A stretch of DNA of 64,000 nucleotides, from IMG/VR virus record IMGVR_UViG_3300003690_003472, positions 1 to 64,000 of that record; one strand, 5' to 3'. Positions 34,486 through 43,300 of this stretch are shown here, piece by piece. Position 1 is the stretch's first letter; every line of letters begins with the position of its first letter. A program made the position numbers and the translations under genes. The notes under the pieces are model-generated. The model was not told the DNA's origin. It did no database searches and saw nothing but the letters and a program-made list of their open reading frames with translations. This DNA comes from a virus.

Positions 34486-35132
34486 AAAAAGCATTAGTAT
34501 TAGCAGGAAGCCGCGGCATTGGTAAGGGCATCGCCGACTCTTTGGAAAAGCTTGAAGAAGTCGAAGTACTCAGAACTTCTACAAAAAATTTAGACACCTC
34601 TAATATAGACCAAGTTGATGATCTTATAAAAACAAACCCGAAGGTTGACATATTGGTTTTAAATACAGGAGGCCCCCCTGCTCAAAAGTTTGAAGACATT
34701 ACAAAGGAAGATTGTGATAAATATCATAATCAATTATTTTATAGTTTTTTTAAAATTTTACAACAAGTGCACATGAATGATGGGGGTTATGTATTCTTAG
34801 TATCTTCTTATAACGTGAAAGAGCCAAGTGGAAAGCTTTTGTTGTCTAATGCTTATAGGCTAGCCTTTATAAGCGTTTTAAAATGCCTAAGCAAAGATTT
34901 TGCCAAGCGCAACGTAACCACAATAAATATAGCTCCGGGTCCAATAGATACTGATAGGATCCGCGGCCTAGTAGAAGATATCGAAGCCCTTGAAAGTAGA
35001 TTACCAATGGGAAGACTTGGAAGGACGGAGGAAATAGGAAATTTTGTTAAATCAATAATAGAAAATAATATTAAATACTTAACAGGAGTTACTATTAATT
35101 TTGATGGCGCAAAATCAAATTTTCTATTTTAA
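34482..35132 (+). CDS. Atypical short-chain dehydrogenase/reductase
   Basis: 216 aa. ALVLAGSRGIGKGIADSL (GxxxGIG) binds cofactor, LVLNTGGPP replaces NNAG, and VSSYNVKEPSG gives the Ser. Where classical SDRs have YxxxK this has NAYRLAF, so the Lys is absent, as in the subgroup with NAxR at this position. INIAPGPIDTDRI follows. Redox activity is possible but needs testing. It is coupled by 4 nt to the second NeuB-like gene. Confidence 0.75.
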   Translation: MKKALVLAGSRGIGKGIADSLEKLEEVEVLRTSTKNLDTSNIDQVDDLIKTNPKVDILVLNTGGPPAQKFEDITKEDCDKYHNQLFYSFFKILQQVHMNDGGYVFLVSSYNVKEPSGKLLLSNAYRLAFISVLKCLSKDFAKRNVTTINIAPGPIDTDRIRGLVEDIEALESRLPMGRLGRTEEIGNFVKSIIENNIKYLTGVTINFDGAKSNFLF

Positions 35133-35154
35133 AGATGTTGGAGGGGAAACAAGG

Positions 35155-35496
35155 ATGAAGCACGTTGATAAAGGCTGGGGATATGAAAAATGGATTGTAA
35201 ATAAAAAAGAATATTGTGGCAAGCTGCTTTTTTTCGAAAGCGGGAAAAGATGCTCGTGGCATTACCATAAAATTAAGGACGAGGTGTTTTATTTACATAC
35301 TGGAAAAATGATGATATATTACTCAGATAGTGATGATATAACAAAAGCAAATCAAAAAGTACTAAAGCCGGGCGATAACTTCCACGTGTATACCGGATTA
35401 AGACATCAGATGGTAGCGCTTGAAACTTCAGAACTATATGAATTTTCCACTGAACATTTTGATTCCGATAGTTACAGGATTATAAAAGGTGATTGA
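35155..35496 (+). CDS. Cupin, phosphomannose-isomerase type II-like
   Basis: 113 aa from ATG 35155, with GGAGGGG at 35140-35146; earlier starts at 35101/35104 lie inside the SDR gene. KGWGYEKWIVN opens the fold as in the C-terminal cupin of mannose-6-phosphate isomerase/GDP-mannose pyrophosphorylase. WHYHKIKDEVFYLHTGKM is the metal site (HxH..E), and PGDNFHVYTGLRHQM the second motif. It may isomerise or bind a sugar phosphate or sugar nucleotide for the island. Confidence 0.75.
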   Translation: MKHVDKGWGYEKWIVNKKEYCGKLLFFESGKRCSWHYHKIKDEVFYLHTGKMMIYYSDSDDITKANQKVLKPGDNFHVYTGLRHQMVALETSELYEFSTEHFDSDSYRIIKGD

Positions 35497-35807
35497 TGGT
35501 TTATTATATTGATATAGATGGTACTATTTGCCATTATAAAGATGAAGGGCTAGATTATTCAAAAGCTATTCCTGATATTGATCGTATAGAGAAAGTTAAT
35601 AATTTATATGAAGAGGGAAATGTTGTAATTTACTGGACCGCAAGAGGAAGCAACACAGGCATTGACTGGACAGAACTAACAACGCGCCAATTAAATGACT
35701 GGGGCGCGAAATATACGAAGGTGAGATTTGGAAAGCCTCATTATGATTTATTTATTTGTGACAAAGCAATAAATTCGGAGAAATTTTTTAAAGATGAGCG
35801 ACTATAG
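35496..35807 (+). CDS. HAD-superfamily phosphatase-like protein of a polysaccharide locus
   Basis: 103 aa from ATG 35496. VYYIDIDGTICHY is HAD motif I (DxDGT), IYWTARGS motif II (Thr), and GKPHYDLFICDKAIN motifs III/IV (Lys, Asp). The minimal size, with no cap domain, resembles small HAD proteins found in capsule and LPS loci. It probably removes a phosphate from a sugar intermediate such as a nonulosonate phosphate. The start overlaps the cupin stop (TGATGG). Confidence 0.8.
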   Translation: MVYYIDIDGTICHYKDEGLDYSKAIPDIDRIEKVNNLYEEGNVVIYWTARGSNTGIDWTELTTRQLNDWGAKYTKVRFGKPHYDLFICDKAINSEKFFKDERL

Positions 35808-35825
35808 CCCAATTCCGGCCCGGAA

Positions 35826-35863
35826 GATAAATATATATAGGTCTTAAACAAACGATAAATATA
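35826..35863. repeat. Direct repeat GATAAATATA in an 85-nt gap, possible promoter element
   Basis: GATAAATATA occurs at 35826-35835 and again at 35854-35863, 28 nt apart, in the only sizeable gap between 35132 and 38560. It resembles the T4 late -10 core (TATAAATA) shifted by one base, and a gp55-like factor is encoded at 39384. I did not find the same element consistently upstream of other genes, so the link is weak. Confidence 0.35.
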
Positions 35864-35892
35864 AGTTAGTATATTAAAAAGGAAAATAAACA

Positions 35893-36543
35893 GTGAAGTG
35901 GCAAGATTTAGATGATCGCGATAAAATACAATTGTACGCTGGTGATATTCCCCTTGGCCATCCGCAATCAAGAACTCATATAGGACTGTCTCTAGATAAT
36001 GAAAATCAAAATCATATAAAACACGATGTTACACGGCCCTTTCTTCTGCCCGGCGGCTCTGTATATTCTTTTCAAAGCGAAGATGTTTTTGAACACATTG
36101 AATATGAGAAAATGCCTGCGGTGCTAAATGAGATTTATCGCATACTCCGCCCCGGCGGCTTATGTAGGATATCGGTACCAGATTATCGTTGTGATGTTTT
36201 ATATAATCGTTCCATAAAAACACGAACTGGAGAATTAGTTTTCGACCCAGGCGGTGGAGGGGAGCTAGTTGTTAATTCTGAAACAAACATTTTTTCAGTT
36301 GTTAGCGGAGGTCACGTTTGGTTTCCCACATATGAAAATGTTAAAGATATAATTGAAAAAACAAGGTTCGGGAGCGAAGGAAAATATGAATTTTTACACT
36401 GTCATTATTCTGGCGCCACCGAACTAAAAGAAATTGATTACTTTTTGGGATATATCTCTAGAACACCAGATCACGACGAAAGAGTTAAAAACCCAAGACG
36501 CCCAATGTCGATTGTGGTAGATTTATATACGGAAAAAAAATAA
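35893..36543 (+). CDS. SAM-dependent methyltransferase-like protein
   Basis: 216 aa, GTG start, AAAGGAAA ahead. It lacks a clear motif I but has IGLSLDN, HDVTRPFLLPGGSVYSFQSEDVFEHIEYEKMP near 55 and IYRILRPGGLCRISVPDY near 85. These are motifs II, IV and V of Methyltransf_11-type enzymes of the kind found in LPS clusters. The poor SAM motif leaves activity uncertain. It shares its stop with the start of gmd (TAATG). Confidence 0.65.
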   Translation: MKWQDLDDRDKIQLYAGDIPLGHPQSRTHIGLSLDNENQNHIKHDVTRPFLLPGGSVYSFQSEDVFEHIEYEKMPAVLNEIYRILRPGGLCRISVPDYRCDVLYNRSIKTRTGELVFDPGGGGELVVNSETNIFSVVSGGHVWFPTYENVKDIIEKTRFGSEGKYEFLHCHYSGATELKEIDYFLGYISRTPDHDERVKNPRRPMSIVVDLYTEKK

Positions 36544-37529
36544 TGAAAACAGCACTAATAACAGGGATTACAGGACAAGATGGCTCTTATCTGGCAGACT
36601 TTTTACTAGAAAAGGGTTATAAGGTGGTTGGACTAAAAAGACGCTCATCTTTGTTGTGCACAGATAGAGTGGATCACATCTATAATAATCCAAACTTTGA
36701 ATTACGTTATTTTAATTTAAACGATAGCGGTTGCTTTTTAAGACTTTTGTTGGAATATAAACCGGATGAAGTATATAATTTAGCAGCTCAATCACACGTA
36801 AAAGTTTCTTTTGAAACGCCCGAAGAGACGGTAGAGTCGATTGCAATGGGAACTTTGAGGTTATTGGAAACCATTAGAGCTGTCAATCCAAAGATTAGAT
36901 TTTATCAAGCCTCATCTTCAGAAATGTATGGCATAAATCCAAACTTCCCGTACAATGAAGAATCTAGATTTATGCCAGCTTCTCCATATGCTTGCGCAAA
37001 AACTTTTGCACACAATTTAGTACAAAACTATAGAGTTGGCTATAATATGCATGCATCTTGTGGAATATTATTTAATCACGAATCTCCGAGAAGAGGAGAA
37101 ACTTTTGTTACTAGAAAAATAAGTTTGGCCTGCGCAAAAATTAAACTTGGCCTGCAAGATAAATTATATTTAGGCAACTTAAATGGCAAAAGAGATTGGG
37201 GATTTGCTGGTGATTATGTTGACGCAATGTGGAGAATACTACAACAAAAGAAGCCAGATGATTATGTTATAGCCACTGGAGAAATGCACACAGTACAAGA
37301 ATTTGTAGAATGTGTATTCAATTTCGCAGATTTGGATCATAGAAAATATATAATACAAGATAAAAGTTTGCAACGCCCACAAGAAGTTCCTGCACTAAAA
37401 GGGGATTATTCTAAAGCAAAAGAAATTTTAAATTGGGAACCTACTGTAAAATTTGAAGAATTAGCTAAAATGATGTATAAAGAAGATTTAAAAGTACTTC
37501 TAGAGGGGAAAAATAAAATTGGTTTCTAA
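36543..37529 (+). CDS. gmd: GDP-mannose 4,6-dehydratase
   Basis: 328 aa extended SDR, usual length about 345. ALITGITGQDGSYLADFLLEKGYKV is the diagnostic GMD start. LAAQSHVKVSFETPEET, SSSEMYG and SPYACAKTFAHN (Tyr/Lys) and FNHESPRRGETFVTRKI near 180 are all characteristic. It converts GDP-mannose to GDP-4-keto-6-deoxymannose using bound NADP. Product partners are encoded 10-13 kb upstream: the ColD-like dehydratase at 23180 and the Fcl/ColC-like reductase at 25126. Confidence 0.92.
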   Translation: MKTALITGITGQDGSYLADFLLEKGYKVVGLKRRSSLLCTDRVDHIYNNPNFELRYFNLNDSGCFLRLLLEYKPDEVYNLAAQSHVKVSFETPEETVESIAMGTLRLLETIRAVNPKIRFYQASSSEMYGINPNFPYNEESRFMPASPYACAKTFAHNLVQNYRVGYNMHASCGILFNHESPRRGETFVTRKISLACAKIKLGLQDKLYLGNLNGKRDWGFAGDYVDAMWRILQQKKPDDYVIATGEMHTVQEFVECVFNFADLDHRKYIIQDKSLQRPQEVPALKGDYSKAKEILNWEPTVKFEELAKMMYKEDLKVLLEGKNKIGF

Positions 37530-38367
37530 ACAAACAATAGGTATAGTTGGGCAAGGTTTTGTGGGACTAGCTCTTAAAAAAGGCTTTGAAAAATATTTTT
37601 ATATTGAAACCTATGATAAATATAAAGAGGAAGAATCAAGTTGTACAACAATAGAAGAATTAAGCAAAAAAGCTAATATCATTTTTGCATGTGTACCAAC
37701 GCCAATGAATAGAGATGGAAGTTGTGATTTAAACACAATAAAAGAAGTTGTTCGCGGGATCAACGAAAGTCTCAACGATAATATTATTGTAATTAAGTCA
37801 ACCATACCTCCAGGCACTACAAATAAATTAAACTTAGAATATAAAAATATACAAATTGTTTTTAATCCAGAATTTCTAACAGAGGCTAATTTTATTGAGG
37901 ACTTTAAAAATCAATCAAAAATTATTATTGGAGGACCACGACATGCGTCGACCGTTGTGAAAAATCTATATAGAAAAGCATTTCCAACCACACCATTAAT
38001 AAAAACAGATTCTAAGACAGCCGAATTAGTTAAGTATTTTACTAATTGTTTTTTAGCTACTAAAGTAAGCTTCTCTAACGAGTTTAGGCAAATTTGTGAA
38101 AAAAGTGATATAGATTATGATAAAGTATTAGAATATGCACTTTATGATAAAAGACTAGGAAAGACTCATTTTTCCTCACCCGGACCAGACGGAAAATATG
38201 GTTTTGGTGGATCGTGTTTTCCAAAAGATTTAAATGCATTAATTAAAACATCAGAAGATTTAGGTGTAAATCCAAAAGTATTAAAAGCTGTTTGGGAAAA
38301 AAACCTAGAGGTAAGACCTGAAAAAGATTGGGAAAATTTAAAAGGACGGGCCGTGACTGAATTGTGA
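37519..38367 (+). CDS. UDP-glucose/GDP-mannose dehydrogenase-like protein lacking the C-terminal domain
   Basis: 282 aa, TTG start overlapping gmd by 11 nt. GIVGQGFVGLALKKG binds NAD; FACVPTPM, KSTIPPGTT and FNPEFLTEANF are family marks. AELVKYFTNCFLATKVSFSNEF and the catalytic Cys in YGFGGSCFPKDL near 235 are retained. The C-terminal UDP-binding domain (about 100 residues) is absent compared with the usual 390-450 aa, so the enzyme is shortened but keeps all catalytic elements. It would make a uronic acid, or may now act differently. Confidence 0.78.
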   Translation: MVSKQTIGIVGQGFVGLALKKGFEKYFYIETYDKYKEEESSCTTIEELSKKANIIFACVPTPMNRDGSCDLNTIKEVVRGINESLNDNIIVIKSTIPPGTTNKLNLEYKNIQIVFNPEFLTEANFIEDFKNQSKIIIGGPRHASTVVKNLYRKAFPTTPLIKTDSKTAELVKYFTNCFLATKVSFSNEFRQICEKSDIDYDKVLEYALYDKRLGKTHFSSPGPDGKYGFGGSCFPKDLNALIKTSEDLGVNPKVLKAVWEKNLEVRPEKDWENLKGRAVTEL

Positions 38368-38561
38368 AACTAGCGATTGGACAATTAGTGACACACCAGC
38401 GCCGTTGGGATTATAAATTAGGACTTATAACTAAAATATTATATACTGAAAAAAATATTCCCTTGTATGTTGTTTTGTGGACGAAGCTTATGTTTCATGA
38501 ACCGCGTACAATTTGGCACTTAGAAGATGAATTAAAAGTGCTTAAAAATGTCTATAGTTAA
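38364..38561 (+). CDS. Small SH3-like protein, unrecognised
   Basis: 65 aa from GTG 38364, 4-nt overlap with the dehydrogenase. KLAIGQLVTHQRRWDYKLGLITKILYTEKNIPLYVVLW is a beta-barrel-like pattern (GxLVxH...GxIxxI). It ends the coupled glycan run, but its function may belong to the small-gene block that follows. Confidence 0.5.
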   Translation: MKLAIGQLVTHQRRWDYKLGLITKILYTEKNIPLYVVLWTKLMFHEPRTIWHLEDELKVLKNVYS

Positions 38562-38579
38562 GAACAAAAGGAGACTACA

Positions 38580-38819
38580 ATGACTACATTACAACATAAA
38601 AATTTATCAAAACAAGCTTTGGGGGCGCTAATGATGGCGCTTCAAAAATCACTTCTAGAACAAAGCGATATTGTTCCAATTTTAGAGGGATTTAAATTTG
38701 TTGACTCAACAGAGGGGTTAGTTGTATTAAATCCCCCCATTGTTAAATTTGATGATGCAGCTGAAGAAAACTTACAACAAAGTTTTAATTTTGACAAGTC
38801 TACAGGAAAATCTGAGTAA
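38580..38819 (+). CDS. Small helical protein, unrecognised
   Basis: 79 aa with a good SD (AAAGGAG) before ATG 38580. The helical N-terminus (KNLSKQALGALMMALQKSLLEQ) is followed by a short beta stretch and an acidic tail. No family is recognised. It is two bases before the zinc-ribbon gene and so co-transcribed. Confidence 0.5.
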   Translation: MTTLQHKNLSKQALGALMMALQKSLLEQSDIVPILEGFKFVDSTEGLVVLNPPIVKFDDAAEENLQQSFNFDKSTGKSE

Positions 38820-38821
38820 TA

Positions 38822-39076
38822 ATGCCCATTTATATCTATATTTGTAAAGATTGCGACAGTGAGACAAAAATTAGCCATTCTATGTCTGAGACAATTGAAC
38901 ATTGTGAGGCATGTGACGCCACAGGAACACTTGTTAGAATGCCTTCTATGTTTCTTCATATAAAAGAAACATCGAAACAAGAAACAACTGCCGCCTCTCG
39001 CGTCAAAGAGTTTATTGAAGAGGCTAAAGATGACCTTAGTGAACAAAAAAAAATATTGAGGGATAAAAATGATTGA
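38822..39076 (+). CDS. Small zinc-ribbon protein (FmdB-like)
   Basis: 84 aa. The start PIYIYICKDCDSETKISHSM... with CKDC and a later CEAC matches the FmdB/CxxC zinc-ribbon pattern, which begins MPxYxYxCxxC. A helical tail follows (ASRVKEFIEEAKDDLSEQKKIL). Such proteins bind zinc and may act as regulators or assembly factors; no specific phage role is known. Overlaps the next gene by 8 nt. Confidence 0.7.
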   Translation: MPIYIYICKDCDSETKISHSMSETIEHCEACDATGTLVRMPSMFLHIKETSKQETTAASRVKEFIEEAKDDLSEQKKILRDKND

Positions 39077-39380
39077 AATATTATTAGGATTTTCTATACT
39101 ACTAAATGGATTTTTTATTTGGTACATTATTAAATTATTAAAAAAGTTTCTTAATGTTTCTGAAGAGTTAGAGGGACTTTTTGTATCTCTTGAGGAATAT
39201 TCTGAACATGTTAATATTGTTTATAAGCTAGAAAGATTTTATGGTGATGCAACATTAGAAAATTTATTGAAACATTCTAAAGCAATTTCCAATCAAGCCA
39301 AGATTTTTCGTACGATTTACGATATGGAATATGAAGAAGACGAAGAAGATGAAGAGAGTTTTGAAGAAAATGAAGAGTAA
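39069..39380 (+). CDS. Small single-pass membrane protein with acidic tail
   Basis: 103 aa. Residues 2-24 (IEILLGFSILLNGFFIWYIIKLL) form an N-terminal transmembrane helix without a cleavage site. A soluble helical region and an extremely acidic tail (EEDEEDEESFEENEE) follow. It is likely an inner-membrane protein with a cytoplasmic C-terminus. It precedes the sigma-factor-like gene by 3 nt. No family is recognised. Confidence 0.55.
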   Translation: MIEILLGFSILLNGFFIWYIIKLLKKFLNVSEELEGLFVSLEEYSEHVNIVYKLERFYGDATLENLLKHSKAISNQAKIFRTIYDMEYEEDEEDEESFEENEE

Positions 39381-39383
39381 CAT

Positions 39384-40082
39384 ATGGAAAAAAAAAGAAA
39401 TAAAAATCACTATTTTACAAAAGTGCACGAGCAGGCAATAATTGATTATTGCTTAACCGTCGACCTAAAAATAAGAAATCAATTATATGAAATATATATT
39501 GGACCCGCTTTTAATGAAATGGTTGACAAAATTGTTTATACTTACAAATTTACTAATTTACCAAACATTGATTGTTTAAAAGATGATTGTAAGCATTGGT
39601 TAATAACAGTGCTTGGTAAATATGATCCCAACAAAGGCTCTAAAGCTTTTTCTTACTTTAGTGTTATAACAAAAAACTGGTTTATACATCGAGTTAAAAA
39701 AAATAGCCAAAGAACAAAAAGAGAAACGTTAATTGAAAACTATATCTTATCTATAGATTCTGATTACAATCTTTCTAACCATCCTTTAGTTTCATATAAC
39801 ACAATAATTGAAGATGCCATAAATAAAGAATTTTGGAATTCCTTTAAAAAACAAATAGAAAAATGGGAAAAGCTTCCCGTAAGGCAGAATGAAAAAAAAG
39901 TTATTCAAGCAATTAAAATTCTTTTTGAAGAGTCTGAAAATATAGAAATTTTTAATAAAAAAGCTATTTATCTATACATAAGAGAAATTACAGGCCTTAA
40001 TACTAAACAAGTCGTAAGTTCTTTAAATAAAATAAGAGTTCGATATAGGGAATTTAAGACAAAATGGAACAGCGAAAAATAA
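39384..40082 (+). CDS. gp55-like late sigma factor
   Basis: 232 aa. GKYDPNKGSKAFSYFSVITKNWFIHRVKK near residue 76 is the region-2-like core seen in T4 gp55-type late sigma factors (KFDxxKGxxAFxYFxxIxxNxxI). A basic, helical C-terminus follows (NTKQVVSSLNKIRVRYREF). It would direct host RNA polymerase to late promoters just upstream of the structural genes that begin at 40370. The match is on one motif and context; promoter specificity is unknown. Confidence 0.75.
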   Translation: MEKKRNKNHYFTKVHEQAIIDYCLTVDLKIRNQLYEIYIGPAFNEMVDKIVYTYKFTNLPNIDCLKDDCKHWLITVLGKYDPNKGSKAFSYFSVITKNWFIHRVKKNSQRTKRETLIENYILSIDSDYNLSNHPLVSYNTIIEDAINKEFWNSFKKQIEKWEKLPVRQNEKKVIQAIKILFEESENIEIFNKKAIYLYIREITGLNTKQVVSSLNKIRVRYREFKTKWNSEK

Positions 40083-40369
40083 AAAATGTTGAAGAATATA
40101 TAAAAGAATCAATTACCAACATCAGAAACGACCGTGCCATTACTTCCATTCTATTAACTGATTTGTTAACAGAGATGAAAAAAACATCTGATTTAGAAAC
40201 CCACAAGCAGTTAGGCCTTATTGCTTCAAAATATGTAGAAACCCTACAGCGCTCAAATGAACAATTAGTTAAAATAACTGGATTATTAAGTAAAAACAAA
40301 GGATCATCTATTCAACTAAATGATGAAGATAAAGAACAACTTTTTGATCTAATTCAGGGTGGTGAATAA
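40064..40369 (+). CDS. Small helical protein downstream of the late sigma factor
   Basis: 101 aa, overlapping the sigma gene by 19 nt. Almost entirely helical (VEEYIKESITNIRNDRAITSILLTDLLTEMKK...LGLIASKYVETLQRSNEQLVKITGLL), with an acidic end. Coupling to the gp55-like gene suggests a transcription co-factor or a packaging or tail accessory protein, but there is no diagnostic motif. It ends directly before the hub gene. Confidence 0.5.
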   Translation: MEQRKIKNVEEYIKESITNIRNDRAITSILLTDLLTEMKKTSDLETHKQLGLIASKYVETLQRSNEQLVKITGLLSKNKGSSIQLNDEDKEQLFDLIQGGE

Positions 40370-43300
40370 GTGGGATCGATTATTAACAGACTACCCTCTA
40401 CGCCACGAAAGGCCCTCGCGAGCTTTAATATACCACCCGGCTACCTTAATGATTTTAATGTTGATGATATTGATTTTGAAAGTATTGATTTTCAATCTGA
40501 AAGTCCTGAATCTATTTTAAACCGAGTTCGCGACAAGGTTTTCTCTTCAAATAAATTTAAAACCTCCGGAACATTAATAGGAGTATTAATGAGAACGGAT
40601 AAAGATTTTAGTGAACATTGCACTTCATTAGAAATTGCTGCGGGCTCAGGGCAGGCACCCAAATCAAGAAAATATGCATTAAACACTTATAAAATCAGAA
40701 TTCCAGAACTTCATTTTATGTTGCCCGTTCCCAACAGCGTAACTACGCCAGACAAACAAGATAAAATTATTATGGATTCTTATCCCACGATACAAGCGGC
40801 AGATACTTCAGTCAACAATCAACCCATGTTACCTGGAGACTTAGTTAAAGTTGAAATTGCTAACAAGGGTGCAATATCAAGATTATATTGTACTGGGCCA
40901 CTAGACCCTAAAGCAACTGGCATGAGCAGATATGATAAAGAGAAATGTTATGCTGATTGTTTAGCAGAATTCACGCAAGGCGGTTCTGTTGGGGATTGCG
41001 CTGGTCAAGGGGAAAATTTAGCTAAATTAAATAGTGGTATACCACCAATTTCAACTGGCGGGTTAGTATCACTCCACAACGAAATTAGAGGACCGTACAA
41101 TAAACCGGCCGAAAATTGGTTAGCAAAAATTATTAAAGGATTACAGGCTAACAATAAATATAAAGGAGTGGTTTGGCTTGGGCCTATGGGCGACGGCAGT
41201 GATAATGATGATTTGGAGCGCGTCCAACCGGCGAAAGGTGGCCGCCAAATGCTAATATATGTACCAGTAGGAGTAAATTTAAAATCTAGAATAGAAATAA
41301 TATATTGGTTTCATAACAGTGCGGACTTTGCAGATAATAATTCTCCAAAAACATTATGGACTGGTTTACAGGAGCCTTTAAGTACTATGTTGAAGAAAGC
41401 TGGCAATAAAGACGTGCGCAATTTTGTACTTGTGGTACCTGAAATGTTGTGGTCTCGCGGTAAAGACTACAAAAGCGGCCAAACAAAGCGCGTCCAAGCT
41501 AAAATTAATTTAAAACCTTTTGAGAGTAAAAGATATAGAGATAGACATTGGGGTGCCTGGGGATTTGACGGTAAAATAAAAAATGATCTATCAGTAAAAC
41601 CGAGCGACGGAACACCTGTCGCCATGTCCGCCACGAACACCAGTCCTGCAGGCGCTGCCGTCGGCGGAGATATTTCTAAACTGCATACTAAAGTATTAAA
41701 GGTTTTAGAGGAAATTAACGGCTCGGCAACCGTTAGTAATCCATGGATAACTTTAGTTGGAGATAGATATGGAAGCGCCGCCTTGGGCGTTTTGGCGCGC
41801 AAAAGTTCTAGTGGTTTTGACGTTTTTGATGGTAAGCCGCCCAATAAAATACAATATTTTCACGGTGGTTATAGCGGAACACCCCTCAATGCATACTGTG
41901 ACAATGATTTATATCACATTATCAATTCTATAGGCAGCAGCGTTGCATTAGAGGTGCACTTGGGGGATCCTAAAACAAATGAACTTGATGGAACACCCGC
42001 TAGTTTTGTACCTCGCCGCGCCGCGGCAGCTTTTTTTGGATCTTTAAATTCTGCTTCAAAACTAGGCACTGAATTTAATGAAGCACTTCAAAGTGTTAAT
42101 AATACAATTAGCAAGGCAGGATTTGAATCCACAGGCGTCAATATAAAAGAAAACGAAGATGATATAATGAATGAATACGCCGCGGCCAACGCCGCCCACG
42201 GTGAGTTAAAAAAGCTTTATGATAAAGGCCTCGGCTTTATAAGTGGTGGAAAAACAGTTCGCATGTCGGGGCCATGGAAAAATATTGTTTTTAAAAAATG
42301 GAACGATACAAATACTTATAAATGGTTAACTTGGTTATCAGTCCCGGGCGAGGTTCCTACTGCTTTTTCCATTGAAACCGCTGAAGATGAACTTAATTCT
42401 AACCCAACAAAGCCCGGTACTCAAACTTGTAAAACTCCAGCTGCATATGATAAAGATGGAAAAGCATATGATAAAGATGGAAATCCACTTCCAGCCTGTA
42501 ATTTAAAATCAACAGAAGATCTCTGTCCGAAAGGGTCCTTGAAAAATCATACACCAAAACCAATTCCTCCAGAGCAAGTTGCAGCGTGTGAAAAGGCATG
42601 TGGCATAGTAGGTGCCTCAGAGAAAGCTCACGATGGAAAATTCTTTAATCAAGCAGATGCACACCCCATTGAAAATTTAATTATGGGCGTGCCTGCTCCT
42701 AATTTTAAATCAAATGACAGAAAACGAGATCCAAGTAAAATAACAACTATAGTGATGCATCAGAGTTGTGTTCCTTCTCGCAGCGGTACCATCAGAACAT
42801 TAAACGGTGGTAATAAGGGGAATCTTTGGCTAGGGACTCACTTTACTATTGATAAAAGCGGTAAAATTCAACAACACGTTGATCCAGAAAGATCAACAGC
42901 CCACGCGGGTTCAAAATTTAATTCCAAATCGATTGGAATTGATATACTTACGTGGTGTAAATATGGTGAAACCAAGAGCAGCGGGCTAAAAGACCGGGAC
43001 GCGGCATGGGCAGCTGGAACCGATGCGCAAAGCAAGTTTGCAAAGAAGTACGGGGTCGCCGCTATAAATCAGCTTATAAAAACCGGTTTAGGATGGAAGG
43101 GCATGCAGGTAGTAGGTAACCTTACCATGTTTGAAAAAACCTACCAACTAGTTAAAGCGCTTGTCGCCAAATATCCATCGCTCCAGTTTAAGTTTCCAGG
43201 CGCCACCCCCGGCGGCTATTTGTTTGATCAAGGGCCCGGAAATACTGGAATTGTTGCCCATGGTCACGTTTCGGGCGCCCGCTCCGACGGGCGCTATATA

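Noticed and set aside
16236-38367. Glycan island as bacterial chromosome rather than phage
   Set aside because: The island is joined at both ends to phage-type genes in the same strand and coupling style, with no mobile element remnants.
42430-42490. Short repeated segment AYDKDGKAYDKDG in the hub protein
   Set aside because: Only two to three copies of a short unit; looks like a local linker duplication rather than a meaningful repeat system.
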